Assembly (NCBI RefSeq): GCF_004145405.1
Contig: NZ_SELQ01000001.1
Span: 310,001 to 374,000, forward strand
Length of the DNA: 64,000 nucleotides
Direction of reading: 5' to 3'
Source of the DNA: Salipiger sp. IMCC34102
Lineage (GTDB): Bacteria > Pseudomonadota > Alphaproteobacteria > Rhodobacterales > Rhodobacteraceae
How positions within the stretch are numbered: position 1 is the first letter of the stretch; each line of letters begins with the position of its first letter. Shown here one piece after another: positions 1 to 8,274 of the stretch. Position numbers and translations under genes: made by a program. The notes below the pieces were generated by a model. The model was not told where the DNA came from and ran no database searches. It saw only the letters and a list, made by a program, of their open reading frames with translations.

Positions 1-1483
1 GCTCCAGCTCTTCGATGGAGTATCCAGCGGCGCGCTGACGCCGCTTGAGATCCTCGCCCGCGAACCGGGCGGTCTCTTCGACGCCCGTGAAGACCTCCGA
101 CAGCTCGACCACCTTCGAGACCCAGTCGCCGAAGGGCTGGGCGGTCGCCAGCGTCTCCTTCAGCTCTGCGTCGTGGTAGAGCTTCTGCGCCTCCATATCG
201 ACGGCGATCATCTGGCCGGGTCCTAGGGCACCCTTCTCGACGACCTTCGCCTCGTCGACGGGCACCATGCCGACCTCGGAGCCCGCGACCAGCAGGCCGT
301 CGCCGGTCACGACGTAACGCAGCGGGCGCAAGCCGTTCCGGTCCAGCCCGCCGCACACCCAGCGACCGTCTGTCATCGCCAGGGCTGCGGGACCGTCCCA
401 GGGTTCCATCACCGCGTTGCAGTAGGAATACATGTCCTGCAGCGGCTGGCTCATCTCGGCGGCCTGCTTGGACCAGGCCTCGGGGACCAGCATGGTCTTG
501 GCCATCGGCGCGTTGCGGCCCGCGCGGACCAGCACTTCGAAGACCGAATCAAGTGCGGCCGAATCCGACGACCCCGAGGGGATGATCGGCTTGATCTCCT
601 CCGCCGCCTCGCCGAAGGCGCCGGAGGCCATGCGGATCTCGTGGCTGCGCATCCAGTTGACGTTGCCCTTGAGCGTGTTGATCTCGCCGTTGTGGGCGAG
701 CATGCGGAAGGGCTGCGCGAGGCTCCACTGCGGGAAGGTGTTGGTGGAATAGCGCTGGTGATAGATCGCGAAGGCGCTCTCGAACCGCTGGTCCATCAGG
801 TCGGGGTAGAAGGTGGCGACCTGCTCGGCCAGCATCATGCCCTTGTAGATGATCGACCGCGTGGACATCGAGCAGATGTAGAAGCCCGCCACGCCGGAGG
901 CCGAGACGGCCTTCTCGATCCGGCGGCGCACGATGTAGAGCTCGCGCTCGAATTCTTCCTCGGTCAGGTCCTTGTCGCAGCGGATCAGGATCTGCTCGAT
1001 CTCGGGGCGCGTGGCGTTGGCCTTCTCCCCCAGAACGGTCGTGTCCACGGGGACGTGGCGCCAGCCGTAGATGTAGTGCCCGAAGCGCAGCACCTCGGCC
1101 TCGACGATGGTGCGGCAGCGTTCCTGGCCCGCGAAATCGGTGCGCGGCAGGAAGATCTGGCCCACGGCGATGCGCTCGTTTTCGTCCGGCTCGTGGCCGG
1201 TGCGGCGGATCTGGTCCTGGAAGAAGGCCACGGGGATCTGGATGTGGATACCCGCCCCGTCGCCGGTCTTGCCGTCGGCATCGACGGCCCCGCGGTGCCA
1301 GATCGCCTTGAGCGCGTTGATGCCCTTGTCCACGACGCCGCGGCTGCGCTCGCCCTTGATCGACACGACCAGTCCCACGCCGCAGGAGGAATGTTCATCC
1401 TCGTCGCGGTAAAGCGAATTTTCTGCCATCCACTGGCGCTTGGCTTCCTCGGCGGCCACCCAGGCGGAATCGTATGCGGTCAT
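1..1483 (-). CDS. gltB: glutamate synthase (NADPH) large subunit, N-terminal part (3' end outside window)
   Basis: Large subunit of glutamate synthase, which transfers the amide nitrogen of glutamine to 2-oxoglutarate in the cytoplasm. The reverse-strand frame is open from the ATG at 1483 to the left window edge, giving about 494 residues. The start is followed by a 33-residue propeptide-like stretch and then Cys34 in SSCGVGLVV, the expected N-terminal nucleophile of the class II glutamine amidotransferase domain once the leader is removed. Further motifs typical of the GATase domain are present (HQRYSTNTFPQW and LAHNGEINTLKGN). The ATG overlaps the TGA of the upstream small gene, so translation is probably coupled. 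Only the amidotransferase part lies in the window; the FMN and Fe-S synthase domains would be further left. Confidence 0.95.
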   Translation of the reverse strand, partial: MTAYDSAWVAAEEAKRQWMAENSLYRDEDEHSSCGVGLVVSIKGERSRGVVDKGINALKAIWHRGAVDADGKTGDGAGIHIQIPVAFFQDQIRRTGHEPDENERIAVGQIFLPRTDFAGQERCRTIVEAEVLRFGHYIYGWRHVPVDTTVLGEKANATRPEIEQILIRCDKDLTEEEFERELYIVRRRIEKAVSASGVAGFYICSMSTRSIIYKGMMLAEQVATFYPDLMDQRFESAFAIYHQRYSTNTFPQWSLAQPFRMLAHNGEINTLKGNVNWMRSHEIRMASGAFGEAAEEIKPIIPSGSSDSAALDSVFEVLVRAGRNAPMAKTMLVPEAWSKQAAEMSQPLQDMYSYCNAVMEPWDGPAALAMTDGRWVCGGLDRNGLRPLRYVVTGDGLLVAGSEVGMVPVDEAKVVEKGALGPGQMIAVDMEAQKLYHDAELKETLATAQPFGDWVSKVVELSEVFTGVEETARFAGEDLKRRQRAAGYSIEELE

Positions 1484-2184
1484 GAGGGCTCTCCTTCAAA
1501 GGGGATGGACAGGCGCGACATCATCACGCCGCAATCGTGCTTGGGATTGGCGGACAGGAACCCCGGCTCGCCGGGGAAGATGAACTCGACGGGGGAATCG
1601 TCCTTTTCGTAGGAATCCCCCGGCACCGTCACCCGGCCCGTCCCGCCGAGGAAAGTGCGGAACCGCTCCGAGACGAACTCGTTGCCCGCAGAACTCCACA
1701 TCTCGGTGCCGTCGGGCGCGTAGGCCGTGATCTCGTATTCGGTCTCACGCAAGGTCACGTCGTCGATGGTGACGAGGTTGCCGATCAGACGGTCCTCGCC
1801 CACGTAACGGGTCGGACCGACCTCGTCCGAAAGCGTGACGAAGTCGTAGGAATCGCGCCCCGTCTCCAGCAGCTCGGACAGGGAAGCCGGGTCCGCAGGG
1901 CTGTCCTCCAACCGCTCGGAATGGTTGCTCAGCGGATGGAAACTGTTGAGCCACTGGGTCTCGCGGTCGGTGCTGCCGAGGTAGGTCATGCCCTCCTCGG
2001 ACAGGCTGACCCGGCGCTTCACGCCCTCGGGGTCGGCATCGCAGGTGAAATGGTGATCGACCGCGCAGCTGCGCGACTGGATCGTCAGGTAAGCATCGCA
2101 CCCGGCGGGCAAGGAGAAGACCTCCGCCGTCTGCGCATGGGCGGGGGCGGCCAGAATCATCAGGGCGAGGGCGGTGCGAATCAT
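1480..2184 (-). CDS. hypothetical exported protein inside the glt operon
   Basis: A 234-residue protein of unknown function. The N-terminus MIRTALALMILAAPAHAQ looks like a Sec signal peptide cleaved after AHA-Q, so the mature protein is probably periplasmic. Four cysteines lie in the first 60 residues or so and at the C-terminal end, and may form disulfides. Its ATG overlaps the stop of gltD and its TGA overlaps the ATG of gltB, so it is translated as the middle gene of a gltD-x-gltB operon. I recognise no domain. A role linked to glutamate synthase is only suggested by position. Confidence 0.85.
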   Translation of the reverse strand: MIRTALALMILAAPAHAQTAEVFSLPAGCDAYLTIQSRSCAVDHHFTCDADPEGVKRRVSLSEEGMTYLGSTDRETQWLNSFHPLSNHSERLEDSPADPASLSELLETGRDSYDFVTLSDEVGPTRYVGEDRLIGNLVTIDDVTLRETEYEITAYAPDGTEMWSSAGNEFVSERFRTFLGGTGRVTVPGDSYEKDDSPVEFIFPGEPGFLSANPKHDCGVMMSRLSIPFEGEPS

Positions 2185-3656
2185 TCGGCGGCCACCGCGC
2201 CCGACTGGTTGAGGTAATCCATGACGGCGGCCGCGGAATCGCGCCCGTCGCGGATCGCCCAGACCACGAGGCTGGCACCCCGCACGATGTCGCCCACCGC
2301 GAAAACCCCGTCGAGCGACGTCCGACCGGTGGTGAACTCCGCCTTGACGGTGCCCCATCGCGTGACCTCCAGCCCATCGGTGCCCCAAAGTTTCGGCAGA
2401 TCCTCGGGCTCGAAGCCCAGCGCCTTGATGACGAGGTCGGCCTCCTCGACGTAATGCGCGCCGTCGATCAGCTCCGGGCTTTGCCGGCCCGAAACGTCGG
2501 GCTGGCCCAGGCGCATCTTGTCCACGACGACGCCGCGCAGCGGCCCGCTGATGGGCGACGGTGATTCGACGTTCATCTCCTCGGCGTTGTCCACGAACAT
2601 CTTCGGCGCGGAGAGCCAGACGAACTCGACGCCTTCCTCTTCGGCGTTGGCGACCTCGCGCTGCGAGCCGGGCATGTTCACGCGGTCGCGACGGTAGAGG
2701 CACTTCACGCTGGTGGCCCCCTGCCGGATCGCGGTGCGCACGCAATCCATGGCCGTGTCGCCACCGCCGATCACGACGACCCGCTTGCCGTTGGCGTTCA
2801 GCTCGCCGCTTTCGTATTCCTCGACCGTGTCGCCGAAGCCCACCTTGTTGGACGCCGTCAGGTAGTCGATCGCGCGCACGATGCCGTCGGCCTCGGCCCC
2901 GGGATTGTCCAGCTCGCGCGTCTTGTAGACACCCGTGGCGATCATCACCGCATCGTGTTTGCCGCGGATCGCGTCGAAGGAGATATCTTCGCCCACGGTG
3001 CAGTTCAGGCGGAACTCGACGCCGCCGTCTTCGAGCTGCGCGATGCGCTTCATCACGACGTCCTTCTCCAGCTTGAAGCCGGGGATGCCGTAGGTCATCA
3101 AACCGCCGCCGCGGTCGTAGCGATCGTAAACGGTGACCTGAACGCCCTGGCGGCGCAGTGCGTCGGCGGCGGCGAGGCCGCCCGGGCCCGCACCGATGAT
3201 GCCCACCGATTCGCCGCGCTCCTGCGCGGGGCGGATCGGCTTGACCCAGCCTTCCTCGAAAGCGGTGTCGGTCAAGTATTTCTCGACCGAGCCGATGGTC
3301 ACGGTGCCGTGGCCCGACTGCTCGATCACGCAATTGCCTTCGCACAGCCGGTCCTGCGGGCAGATGCGGCCGCAGATCTCGGGGAAGGTATTTGTGGACT
3401 GGCTGATCTCGTAGGCTTCCTGCAAGCGGCCCTCGGCGGTGAGGCGCAGCCAGTCAGGGATGTTGTTGTGCAACGGGCAATGCGACTGGCAGTAGGGCAC
3501 GCCACACTGGCTGCAGCGGCTGGCCTGTTCGGCGGCCTTCTCGCGGGCGTACTCGGCGTAGATCTCGCCGAAGTCCTGATTGCGCAGGTTCGGCGGGCGC
3601 TTTTCCGGCATGTCGCGGCCGACGGTCGTGAATTTCAGCATCTTCTGGCCGGTCAT
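2181..3656 (-). CDS. gltD: glutamate synthase (NADPH) small subunit
   Basis: Beta subunit that oxidises NADPH with FAD and passes electrons through Fe-S clusters to GltB. The 491-residue protein starts MTGQKMLKFTTVGRDMPEKR. Two N-terminal cysteine clusters are visible (C48, C51, C56, C60 and C95, C99, C105, C109), followed by a Rossmann motif GAGPGG at about 155-160 for FAD and a second one near VVIGGGDTAMDC for NADPH. I chose the ATG at 3656 because GGAG lies seven bases upstream; an in-frame ATG at 3671 overlaps that ribosome binding site. It is the first gene of the operon with the exported protein and gltB. Confidence 0.95.
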   Translation of the reverse strand: MTGQKMLKFTTVGRDMPEKRPPNLRNQDFGEIYAEYAREKAAEQASRCSQCGVPYCQSHCPLHNNIPDWLRLTAEGRLQEAYEISQSTNTFPEICGRICPQDRLCEGNCVIEQSGHGTVTIGSVEKYLTDTAFEEGWVKPIRPAQERGESVGIIGAGPGGLAAADALRRQGVQVTVYDRYDRGGGLMTYGIPGFKLEKDVVMKRIAQLEDGGVEFRLNCTVGEDISFDAIRGKHDAVMIATGVYKTRELDNPGAEADGIVRAIDYLTASNKVGFGDTVEEYESGELNANGKRVVVIGGGDTAMDCVRTAIRQGATSVKCLYRRDRVNMPGSQREVANAEEEGVEFVWLSAPKMFVDNAEEMNVESPSPISGPLRGVVVDKMRLGQPDVSGRQSPELIDGAHYVEEADLVIKALGFEPEDLPKLWGTDGLEVTRWGTVKAEFTTGRTSLDGVFAVGDIVRGASLVVWAIRDGRDSAAAVMDYLNQSGAVAAE

Positions 3657-3878
3657 GGCAAAGCTCCGCATGAGAGGGGTCAGCGCCTGATACGCAATCG
3701 CCGCGGAGATGAAAAGTCAGTATGTGTGACCTATTTTCACTTTCTGTCATGGCAAGCGCCGACCGGAAGGGGAATTGGCGCAAATTTTAGGTCCGATACG
3801 AACTTATATTCAATGTAGCGGCACGCGCGCGACGGTGTATGAAGTCGACCGACCCGCACAACGTAAGGTAACACGGCG

Positions 3879-4691
3879 ATGACACTCTTCACGTTGATAC
3901 TGGTGGCCATCGTGCAGGGGGTGACCGAATTCCTGCCGGTTTCGTCCTCGGGGCACCTCGTTCTGATCCCGCTGGTGACGGGGGAGCCGGCACAGGGCCT
4001 GGCCATCGACGTGGCCGCACACCTTGGCACGCTGGTGGCGGTGGTGCTCTACTTCTGGTCCGACGTGGCCCGCGCCTTGGCAGGATTGCCGCAGCTGGTC
4101 CGGGGACGAACCGATACACACGGCGCCCGGCTTGCCCTATGCCTGATCGTGGCCACCGTGCCGGTCATCCTTGCGGGGCTGATACTGAAGGTTACGGGCC
4201 TCGCGGATCTGATCCGCGACAGCCTCGTGGTCATCGCACTGGCGTTTATCGTCTTCGGCCTCGTGCTCTACCGCGCCGATCAGGCGAACCCCGAGGCGCG
4301 CACCGATACCGACTGGACCTTGAAACACGCGCTGATCATGGGGCTGTGGCAGGTGGTGGCGCTAATTCCCGGCGCCTCTCGCTCCGGCGTGACGATCACC
4401 GGGGCCCGGACGTTGGGTTACGCCCGGCACGATGCGGCGAAACTCGCCATGCTGATGTCGATCCCGACGATCCTTGCCTCCGGCGCGCTTCTGTCGCTGG
4501 ACGTGATCGGAACGGACGTCCCGGGCCTGTGGCGCGCCATCGCCATCGTCTCGACCCTGTCGTGCCTGGCGGCCTTCGCGGCCCTGGCGCTGATGATGCG
4601 GCTGCTGCGATCGGTCAGCTACACGCCTTACGTCATCTACCGCGTGGTGCTGGGCGTGATCCTGCTGGTGGTGGCCTTCACCGCGTCCTGA
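3879..4691 (+). CDS. uppP: undecaprenyl-diphosphatase
   Basis: Integral membrane phosphatase that recycles undecaprenyl diphosphate to the monophosphate carrier for peptidoglycan and polysaccharide synthesis. The 270-residue protein is hydrophobic throughout. It has the two family signatures: GVTEFLPVSSSGHL at residues 14-27 (with the catalytic Glu17) and PGASRSG at 164-170. Length is normal for the BacA/UppP family. It is divergent from gltD across a 220-bp gap, and its last 14 bases overlap the end of the convergent reductase gene. Confidence 0.95.
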   Translation: MTLFTLILVAIVQGVTEFLPVSSSGHLVLIPLVTGEPAQGLAIDVAAHLGTLVAVVLYFWSDVARALAGLPQLVRGRTDTHGARLALCLIVATVPVILAGLILKVTGLADLIRDSLVVIALAFIVFGLVLYRADQANPEARTDTDWTLKHALIMGLWQVVALIPGASRSGVTITGARTLGYARHDAAKLAMLMSIPTILASGALLSLDVIGTDVPGLWRAIAIVSTLSCLAAFAALALMMRLLRSVSYTPYVIYRVVLGVILLVVAFTAS

Positions 4692-5661
4692 GGTTCTTGG
4701 CCGAGGCCTTGATCGCGTCGTACTGCCCCGACTTGCGGTAGCGATAGAGGTAATCGGGCAGCACCGCCTCCATCGCCGTGGGCGTCAGGCCCAAGTCGGC
4801 GAAGCCGCGCGCCCCGTCCGAGACGACGTTGTCCACGCGAAGGTTCTTCACCTGGTCGGTCGTAAGCGGCGCCGGCGCCAACCCGCCGGTGATCGTCTTG
4901 AAGAACCCGAAGACCCCCGCCATGGCCCCCGCGATCCCGAAGGGGATGTTCACGATCATCTTGTTGCGGTTCACGATCTTCAGCATGCGCTTCATCAGCT
5001 GGCGGAACGTCTCGACCTCCGGGCCGCCCAGTTCGTACACGCCGCGCTTGCCGGGATCGTCGAGAACCACCTGAACGGCCGCGGCGACGTCATCGACGTG
5101 CACCGGCTGGAAGAGCGTGTCCGCCCCTACGACCGGCAGCATCGGCGACATCCGCGCCATGCCCGCGAACCGGTTGAAGAATTCGTCCTCCGAGCCGAAG
5201 ACGATCGAGGGGCGCAGGATCACCGCGTCGGGCTGATGCTCCAGTAGGGCCGCCTCGCCCTCGGCCTTGGTGCGGCCGTAATCGCTTTCGGCATCCTCGT
5301 CCGCCCCGATGGCGGAGATCTGGACCATCCGGGTCACGCCTTCCTCGGCGGCAATCCGCGCGATCCGCGCGGGCGCTTCGGCCTGGAGGGCGCGGAAGGT
5401 GTTCTTGCCGCTTTCCTCGAGAATGCCGACGCAGTTCACGACCGCATCGGCCCCGCGCGTCACCTTGCGGACCGAATCGTCGTCGCGCACGTTGCAGAAC
5501 ACCGGCTCCACCTGCCCCACGACGCCGTAGGTGCGCACGAACAAGGCCTCGTAAGGGTTGCGGCAGGCGACGCGAATGCGCCAGCCGTCCCGGGCCAGAC
5601 GCCGGGCCACGTACCGCCCCACGAAGCCGGAGCCGCCGAAGATCGTGACCAGTCGCGTCAT
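4678..5661 (-). CDS. complex I NDUFA9 subunit family protein (NAD(P)-binding SDR-type reductase)
   Basis: A 327-residue extended/atypical short-chain dehydrogenase-like protein. The N-terminus MTRLVTIFGGSGFVGRYVAR carries the GxxGxxG dinucleotide-binding motif, and the body has NmrA/epimerase-like sequence (DAVVNCVGIL and SAIGADEDAESDYGRTKAEGE, with a YxxxK pattern). In alphaproteobacteria this family is related to the mitochondrial complex I accessory subunit NDUFA9, but the exact reaction is not established. It is convergent with uppP and lies just upstream of the tRNA-Leu used by the prophage. Confidence 0.85.
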   Translation of the reverse strand: MTRLVTIFGGSGFVGRYVARRLARDGWRIRVACRNPYEALFVRTYGVVGQVEPVFCNVRDDDSVRKVTRGADAVVNCVGILEESGKNTFRALQAEAPARIARIAAEEGVTRMVQISAIGADEDAESDYGRTKAEGEAALLEHQPDAVILRPSIVFGSEDEFFNRFAGMARMSPMLPVVGADTLFQPVHVDDVAAAVQVVLDDPGKRGVYELGGPEVETFRQLMKRMLKIVNRNKMIVNIPFGIAGAMAGVFGFFKTITGGLAPAPLTTDQVKNLRVDNVVSDGARGFADLGLTPTAMEAVLPDYLYRYRKSGQYDAIKASAKNLRTR

Positions 5662-5763
5662 GGATCGCCTCGTTCATTGTGCCACACTGCTCTATCGTGC
5701 GGACCCAGGTCCGGCAAGCCGAAAGCCCCGCGCGTTAATCTTGGACCTTGGGCGAAATGGGGC

Positions 5764-5791
5764 TTTACAGTCCCCCGCCCATTGCCTAAAT
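5764..5791 (+). promoter_or_regulatory. candidate sigma-70 promoter of tRNA-Leu
   Basis: TTTACA (5764-5769) and CTAAAT (5786-5791) are separated by 16 bases and end 17 bases before the tRNA 5' end. This is a motif match only. Confidence 0.4.
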
Positions 5792-5808
5792 CGCCCCTCA
5801 CGTGACCT

Positions 5809-5894
5809 GCCCAGGTGGCGGAATGGTAGACGCGCTAGCTTCAGGTGCTAGTACTGGCAACGGTGTGGAGGTTCGAGTCCTCTCCTGGGCACCA
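5809..5894 (+). tRNA. tRNA-Leu (anticodon CAG)
   Basis: An 86-base class II tRNA. The acceptor stem GCCCAGG (5809-5815) pairs with CCTGGGC (5884-5890), followed by discriminator A and an encoded CCA. The anticodon stem CTAGC/GCTAG closes the loop TTCAGGT, giving anticodon CAG. A long variable arm and the TTCGAGTCC T-arm are present. The last 15 bases are part of the prophage attachment repeat, so the gene is left intact at the left junction. Confidence 0.97.
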
Positions 5895-5904
5895 CGATTT
5901 CCCC
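5880..5904. repeat. attL core repeat
   Basis: The 25-bp sequence beginning CTCTCCTGGGCACCACGATT and ending TTCCCC is identical to 41459-41483. Its first 15 bases are the 3' end of tRNA-Leu including CCA. The bases either side differ between the copies, which fixes the repeat length. Confidence 0.95.
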
Positions 5905-6162
5905 TCAATGACCTTGTTTTCTTGATCGGGCCAGATCGTGCGCGTTTCGCGTCCCACATTCTGTCCCACACTCTTCTTTCGGTAGGAGGTCCTTGGGTAG
6001 GCGCGACCTTACCGGCGCCGGGTCACCTTCGGTCGTTTCTCCTGTCAAAACCTCGAAACCTACGCGCGCCAGTGTCAGGATATGGCGCATCGATTCAGCG
6101 TCGAGCTCAATCGTGACAGCGCCGGCGTCGAGGTAGGTTTTTATCCGATCGATGGTGTTCAT
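5905..6162 (-). CDS. hypothetical phage protein, last gene of the left operon
   Basis: An 85-residue protein starting MNTIDRIKTYLDAGAVTIEL. A short helical N-terminal region with LDAESMRHILTLARVGFEVL is visible, but I recognise no domain. The start ATG overlaps the TGA of the upstream gene. The gene ends one base after the attachment core. Its coding sequence includes the two left arm-type repeats (5951-5970), which encode the repeated ECGT. Confidence 0.65.
   Translation of the reverse strand: MNTIDRIKTYLDAGAVTIELDAESMRHILTLARVGFEVLTGETTEGDPAPVRSRLPKDLLPKEECGTECGTRNAHDLARSRKQGH
5951..5970. repeat. integrase arm-type repeat candidates, left end
   Basis: Two copies of GTCCCACA at 5951-5958 and 5963-5970, 12 bases apart. 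The 17-bp span 5951-5967 (GTCCCACATTCTGTCCC) recurs exactly at 41319-41335 beside the right attachment site. Pairs of short direct repeats near both prophage ends are the usual form of integrase arm-type sites. Confidence 0.55.
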
Positions 6163-6410
6163 TGCTTGCCCTGGTCGCGTCGCATTCGGCGGATGCAGCG
6201 GTTCATGATCAGCTGCCGCTCGCGGACGAGCTCGTCCATCGCCTGGCGTTTTCGGTCGATCCGCACTTGAAGCGTTGCCAGCCGGCGGAGCTCGATCGCG
6301 CTGGCGAACCGGAGCCATGCCGCTCGAAGCCCGAAGATCGGACCGCCGTTGTGGCCCGGGCCGGGTCGGTCCTGTGTAGTGGGTTCCGCTGCACGATGCG
6401 CAACGGTCAC
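6159..6410 (-). CDS. hypothetical phage protein
   Basis: An 83-residue, Arg-rich protein with a GTG start at 6410. The N-terminal third contains GPGHNGGPIFG, a short motif I associate with small alphaproteobacterial phage proteins. The rest is a probable charged helix (ELRRLATLQVRIDRKRQAMDELVRERQ), possibly coiled coil. Its TGA overlaps the ATG of the next gene. No Shine-Dalgarno sequence is obvious. Function unknown. Confidence 0.6.
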   Translation of the reverse strand: MTVAHRAAEPTTQDRPGPGHNGGPIFGLRAAWLRFASAIELRRLATLQVRIDRKRQAMDELVRERQLIMNRCIRRMRRDQGKQ

Positions 6411-6446
6411 GGCAGGCAGCGGAGGGCGACGGCGAGGGGGTGGGGG

Positions 6447-6650
6447 TTAGGCATCGACAGCTTCCGTTTCGCCCGGGTGCCAAGGCGACCCGAAATTGCT
6501 CCCGTCATGCTTGACCTCATAGTATTGCGGATCGCCAGAAGGCCTCATTACGGTGCCGGTCTTGCCAGTGACAGAATTGCGGACGCGATCACCGGGCCTG
6601 AAATTCGTGCCATAGGTTCGCGTGATGTATGCGTATGGAAGCCGTCTCAC
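6447..6650 (-). CDS. small phage protein with a KOW/SH3-like motif
   Basis: A 67-residue protein. The GTG start at 6650 overlaps the TGA of the upstream gene, which supports this start. The segment FRPGDRVRNSVTGKTGTV resembles the beta-turn of small SH3/KOW-like domains found in hypothetical phage proteins. No specific function can be assigned. Confidence 0.6.
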   Translation of the reverse strand: MRRLPYAYITRTYGTNFRPGDRVRNSVTGKTGTVMRPSGDPQYYEVKHDGSNFGSPWHPGETEAVDA

Positions 6651-7363
6651 GCCTCACCCCCTTCCGCGCTGGCGAGGGCGCGTAGGGCGGGCAAGCACTC
6701 TTCGATAGCCTGCCGCGACACCAAAACCATGATACCGTCTGCATCGGCCTGCTGATAGGACGACAACGCCACGACAGCGCCCTGCGAGGGTCGCGCGGCC
6801 TCTGCCACGCTCACGCGCGCAGGGAGGGCGGATAGGGCGGCGTCGGCAGGCTCGGGGCGCTGTTTCAGTATCCGCTCGTATTCATTGCCTGCCTCGTCAC
6901 GGACGGTCTGGGAAATCCGACCGTCAATGGTGTCTGTTTGTTCCAGCACAACGTGGCCCAGAGGCAATGCGGCGTCGGCAGGATCGGGGGCGGGGGCAAG
7001 CGCGGCAACGATCGCGGCGGGGTCGAGGGCGCGAATGGCGCATCGGCGCTCCGACAGAAGGGTTGATGCTATCGAAACGCTCGCGTGCCGAAAATCATCA
7101 ATGACAGGCACTAACTTTGCAGCCGCTTCCAGTGCGGCCCGCGCCACGGCTTCCAGGTCGGCGGCGGTGTCGGTGGGGGCTAGATCCAATCTAACCACCT
7201 TTTCCCCGTTGCCACATGTTCCGACAAAAGAAGTCGTGCGGCGTTCAGACCAAACATCCCATTCCTCTGGAATTTGAAGGACGTCCCCGTATTCCTTCGC
7301 CAGTACTTTTTCGCAAATCTGCCAGTGCGCATTACCTGGGTATTTCACAGCATAGATCATCAT
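6647..7363 (-). CDS. hypothetical phage protein
   Basis: A 238-residue protein starting MMIYAVKYPGNAHWQICEKV. The central part is Ala-rich with repeated D-P-A-D-A-A patterns (PAPDPADAALPLG and RPEPADAALSALP), likely a flexible region. An AAAGGA ribosome binding site sits directly before the start, inside the 23-codon upstream mini-gene. I recognise no domain. Confidence 0.65.
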   Translation of the reverse strand: MMIYAVKYPGNAHWQICEKVLAKEYGDVLQIPEEWDVWSERRTTSFVGTCGNGEKVVRLDLAPTDTAADLEAVARAALEAAAKLVPVIDDFRHASVSIASTLLSERRCAIRALDPAAIVAALAPAPDPADAALPLGHVVLEQTDTIDGRISQTVRDEAGNEYERILKQRPEPADAALSALPARVSVAEAARPSQGAVVALSSYQQADADGIMVLVSRQAIEECLPALRALASAEGGEA

Positions 7364-7435
7364 CTATCCTTTCGGTTGTTCTGGGATCGCCCGCACATTG
7401 CGCGCGAGGGCTTGGTGGATCGCGGGGGAGGTCAT
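7364..7435 (-). CDS. 23-codon mini-gene between the methyltransferase and the next gene
   Basis: The ATG at 7435 overlaps the TGA of the Dam-like methyltransferase, and the TAG (7364-7366) abuts the ATG of the following gene. The product would begin MTSPAIHQALARNV. It exactly fills an otherwise unexplained 68-base gap in a run of overlapping genes, so it is either a real micro-protein or a leader that keeps ribosomes coupled to the next gene. Confidence 0.45.
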   Translation of the reverse strand: MTSPAIHQALARNVRAIPEQPKG

Positions 7436-7962
7436 GCCGCAAGTTTCCCCATGCAAATGCCTAGGCCAGACCGCTGCGCGTTCATCAGTGCGGCCACGCC
7501 TGCGGCTCCAGAGGCCATCAGCGCCGTGCCGTTGGCCGGGCTTGCACCTTCGGTCCCGTCTGGCCGGATGAAGCGGATCTTGCGGGCGACGAATAGCACC
7601 GCGTCAGCCTTCGCTGCGGCGGGCTGAAACCAAGGCGCGGACGTTCGGTCGGGAACAAGCGCAACGCCGTCGCCGTGATCGAAGAACTTTTCGAGCCAAG
7701 GCGCGAGACTGTTACGCCCCCCGAACGGCGGGTTCATCCATATAAAGCCGTGCCAGAAGGGCGCGTATTTCAACCCGTCGTCGTGCTTCGTGAGCCAGCA
7801 GCTAGTCGGGACGTGAAGTCGCTCGCATGGCGAAGCCACATCCAGATCGAAGCGCACCGCCATCGCGTCGAATACGTGGCGCGGCGTGTACCATTCATCC
7901 GACGCGCCGATGGTCGCTTCCCATTGCCCCATCACGCGCGCCCCATCTCGCGTGGGACACAT
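7432..7962 (-). CDS. phage DNA N-6-adenine methyltransferase (Dam-like)
   Basis: A 176-residue S-adenosylmethionine-dependent enzyme expected to methylate adenine in phage or host DNA. The N-terminal EWYTP signature and the catalytic WMNPPFGG motif (an NPPF variant of the D/N-P-P-Y/F motif) at about residues 75-82 identify the phage Dam family, whose proteins have about this length. The start is uncertain: the ATG at 7962 gives 10 extra residues before MGQWEATIG at 7932, and neither has a strong ribosome binding site. No restriction partner is adjacent, so a self-protection or regulatory role is more likely than restriction-modification. Confidence 0.85.
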   Translation of the reverse strand: MCPTRDGARVMGQWEATIGASDEWYTPRHVFDAMAVRFDLDVASPCERLHVPTSCWLTKHDDGLKYAPFWHGFIWMNPPFGGRNSLAPWLEKFFDHGDGVALVPDRTSAPWFQPAAAKADAVLFVARKIRFIRPDGTEGASPANGTALMASGAAGVAALMNAQRSGLGICMGKLAA

Positions 7963-8011
7963 CCATCGTAACCCATTGATCCGCGACCCGGCGCGGTCTC
8001 AGGTGCATCAG

Positions 8012-8131
8012 TCATTGGGGGTCGCCGTTGTCGCGCCCGCCCGGCGTCGGGTCATAGTAGATTGCCCAGCCGTGTTCCGCCGCTTGAGGGGATGCGGTTT
8101 TGTCGGCGGTCCAGTTCTTGTGTTCGGTCAT
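8012..8131 (-). CDS. 39-residue phage protein
   Basis: Starts MTEHKNWTADKTASPQ at 8131 behind a strong GGAGGA ribosome binding site, and its ATG overlaps the TGA of the zinc-ribbon mini-protein. Function unknown. The placement in the overlapping gene chain and the strong ribosome binding site are the reasons to accept it. Confidence 0.6.
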   Translation of the reverse strand: MTEHKNWTADKTASPQAAEHGWAIYYDPTPGGRDNGDPQ

Positions 8132-8271
8132 AGGTTCCTCCGGGCGAGCCCATCGCCTTTGCAGCTGGGGCATGTTTCGGTCTCGGCGCGTGCCTGGTCG
8201 GACCAGACCCGGCCGGCGCCGGCGCAGGTTCGGCACATGACGGGGCGGCGTGGATCTCGGATGGCTGCCAT
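8128..8271 (-). CDS. 47-residue zinc-ribbon (DnaJ-type CxxCxGxG) mini-protein
   Basis: Begins MAAIRDPRRPVMCRTCAGAG and contains two CxxC-x-G-x-G units (CRTCAGAG and CPSCKGDG) about 20 residues apart. This is the pattern of half of a DnaJ central zinc domain and of small phage zinc-finger proteins. It should bind one zinc ion. The stop overlaps the ATG of the next gene (CTATGA) and the start lies three bases after the TGA of the preceding gene. Confidence 0.65.
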   Translation of the reverse strand: MAAIRDPRRPVMCRTCAGAGRVWSDQARAETETCPSCKGDGLARRNL

Positions 8272-8274
8272 CGG

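Noticed and set aside
2185-3345. Frame running on from the small exported protein through gltD in another frame
   Set aside because: gltD is unmistakable in its own frame, and the exported protein has its own ATG and signal peptide at 2184.
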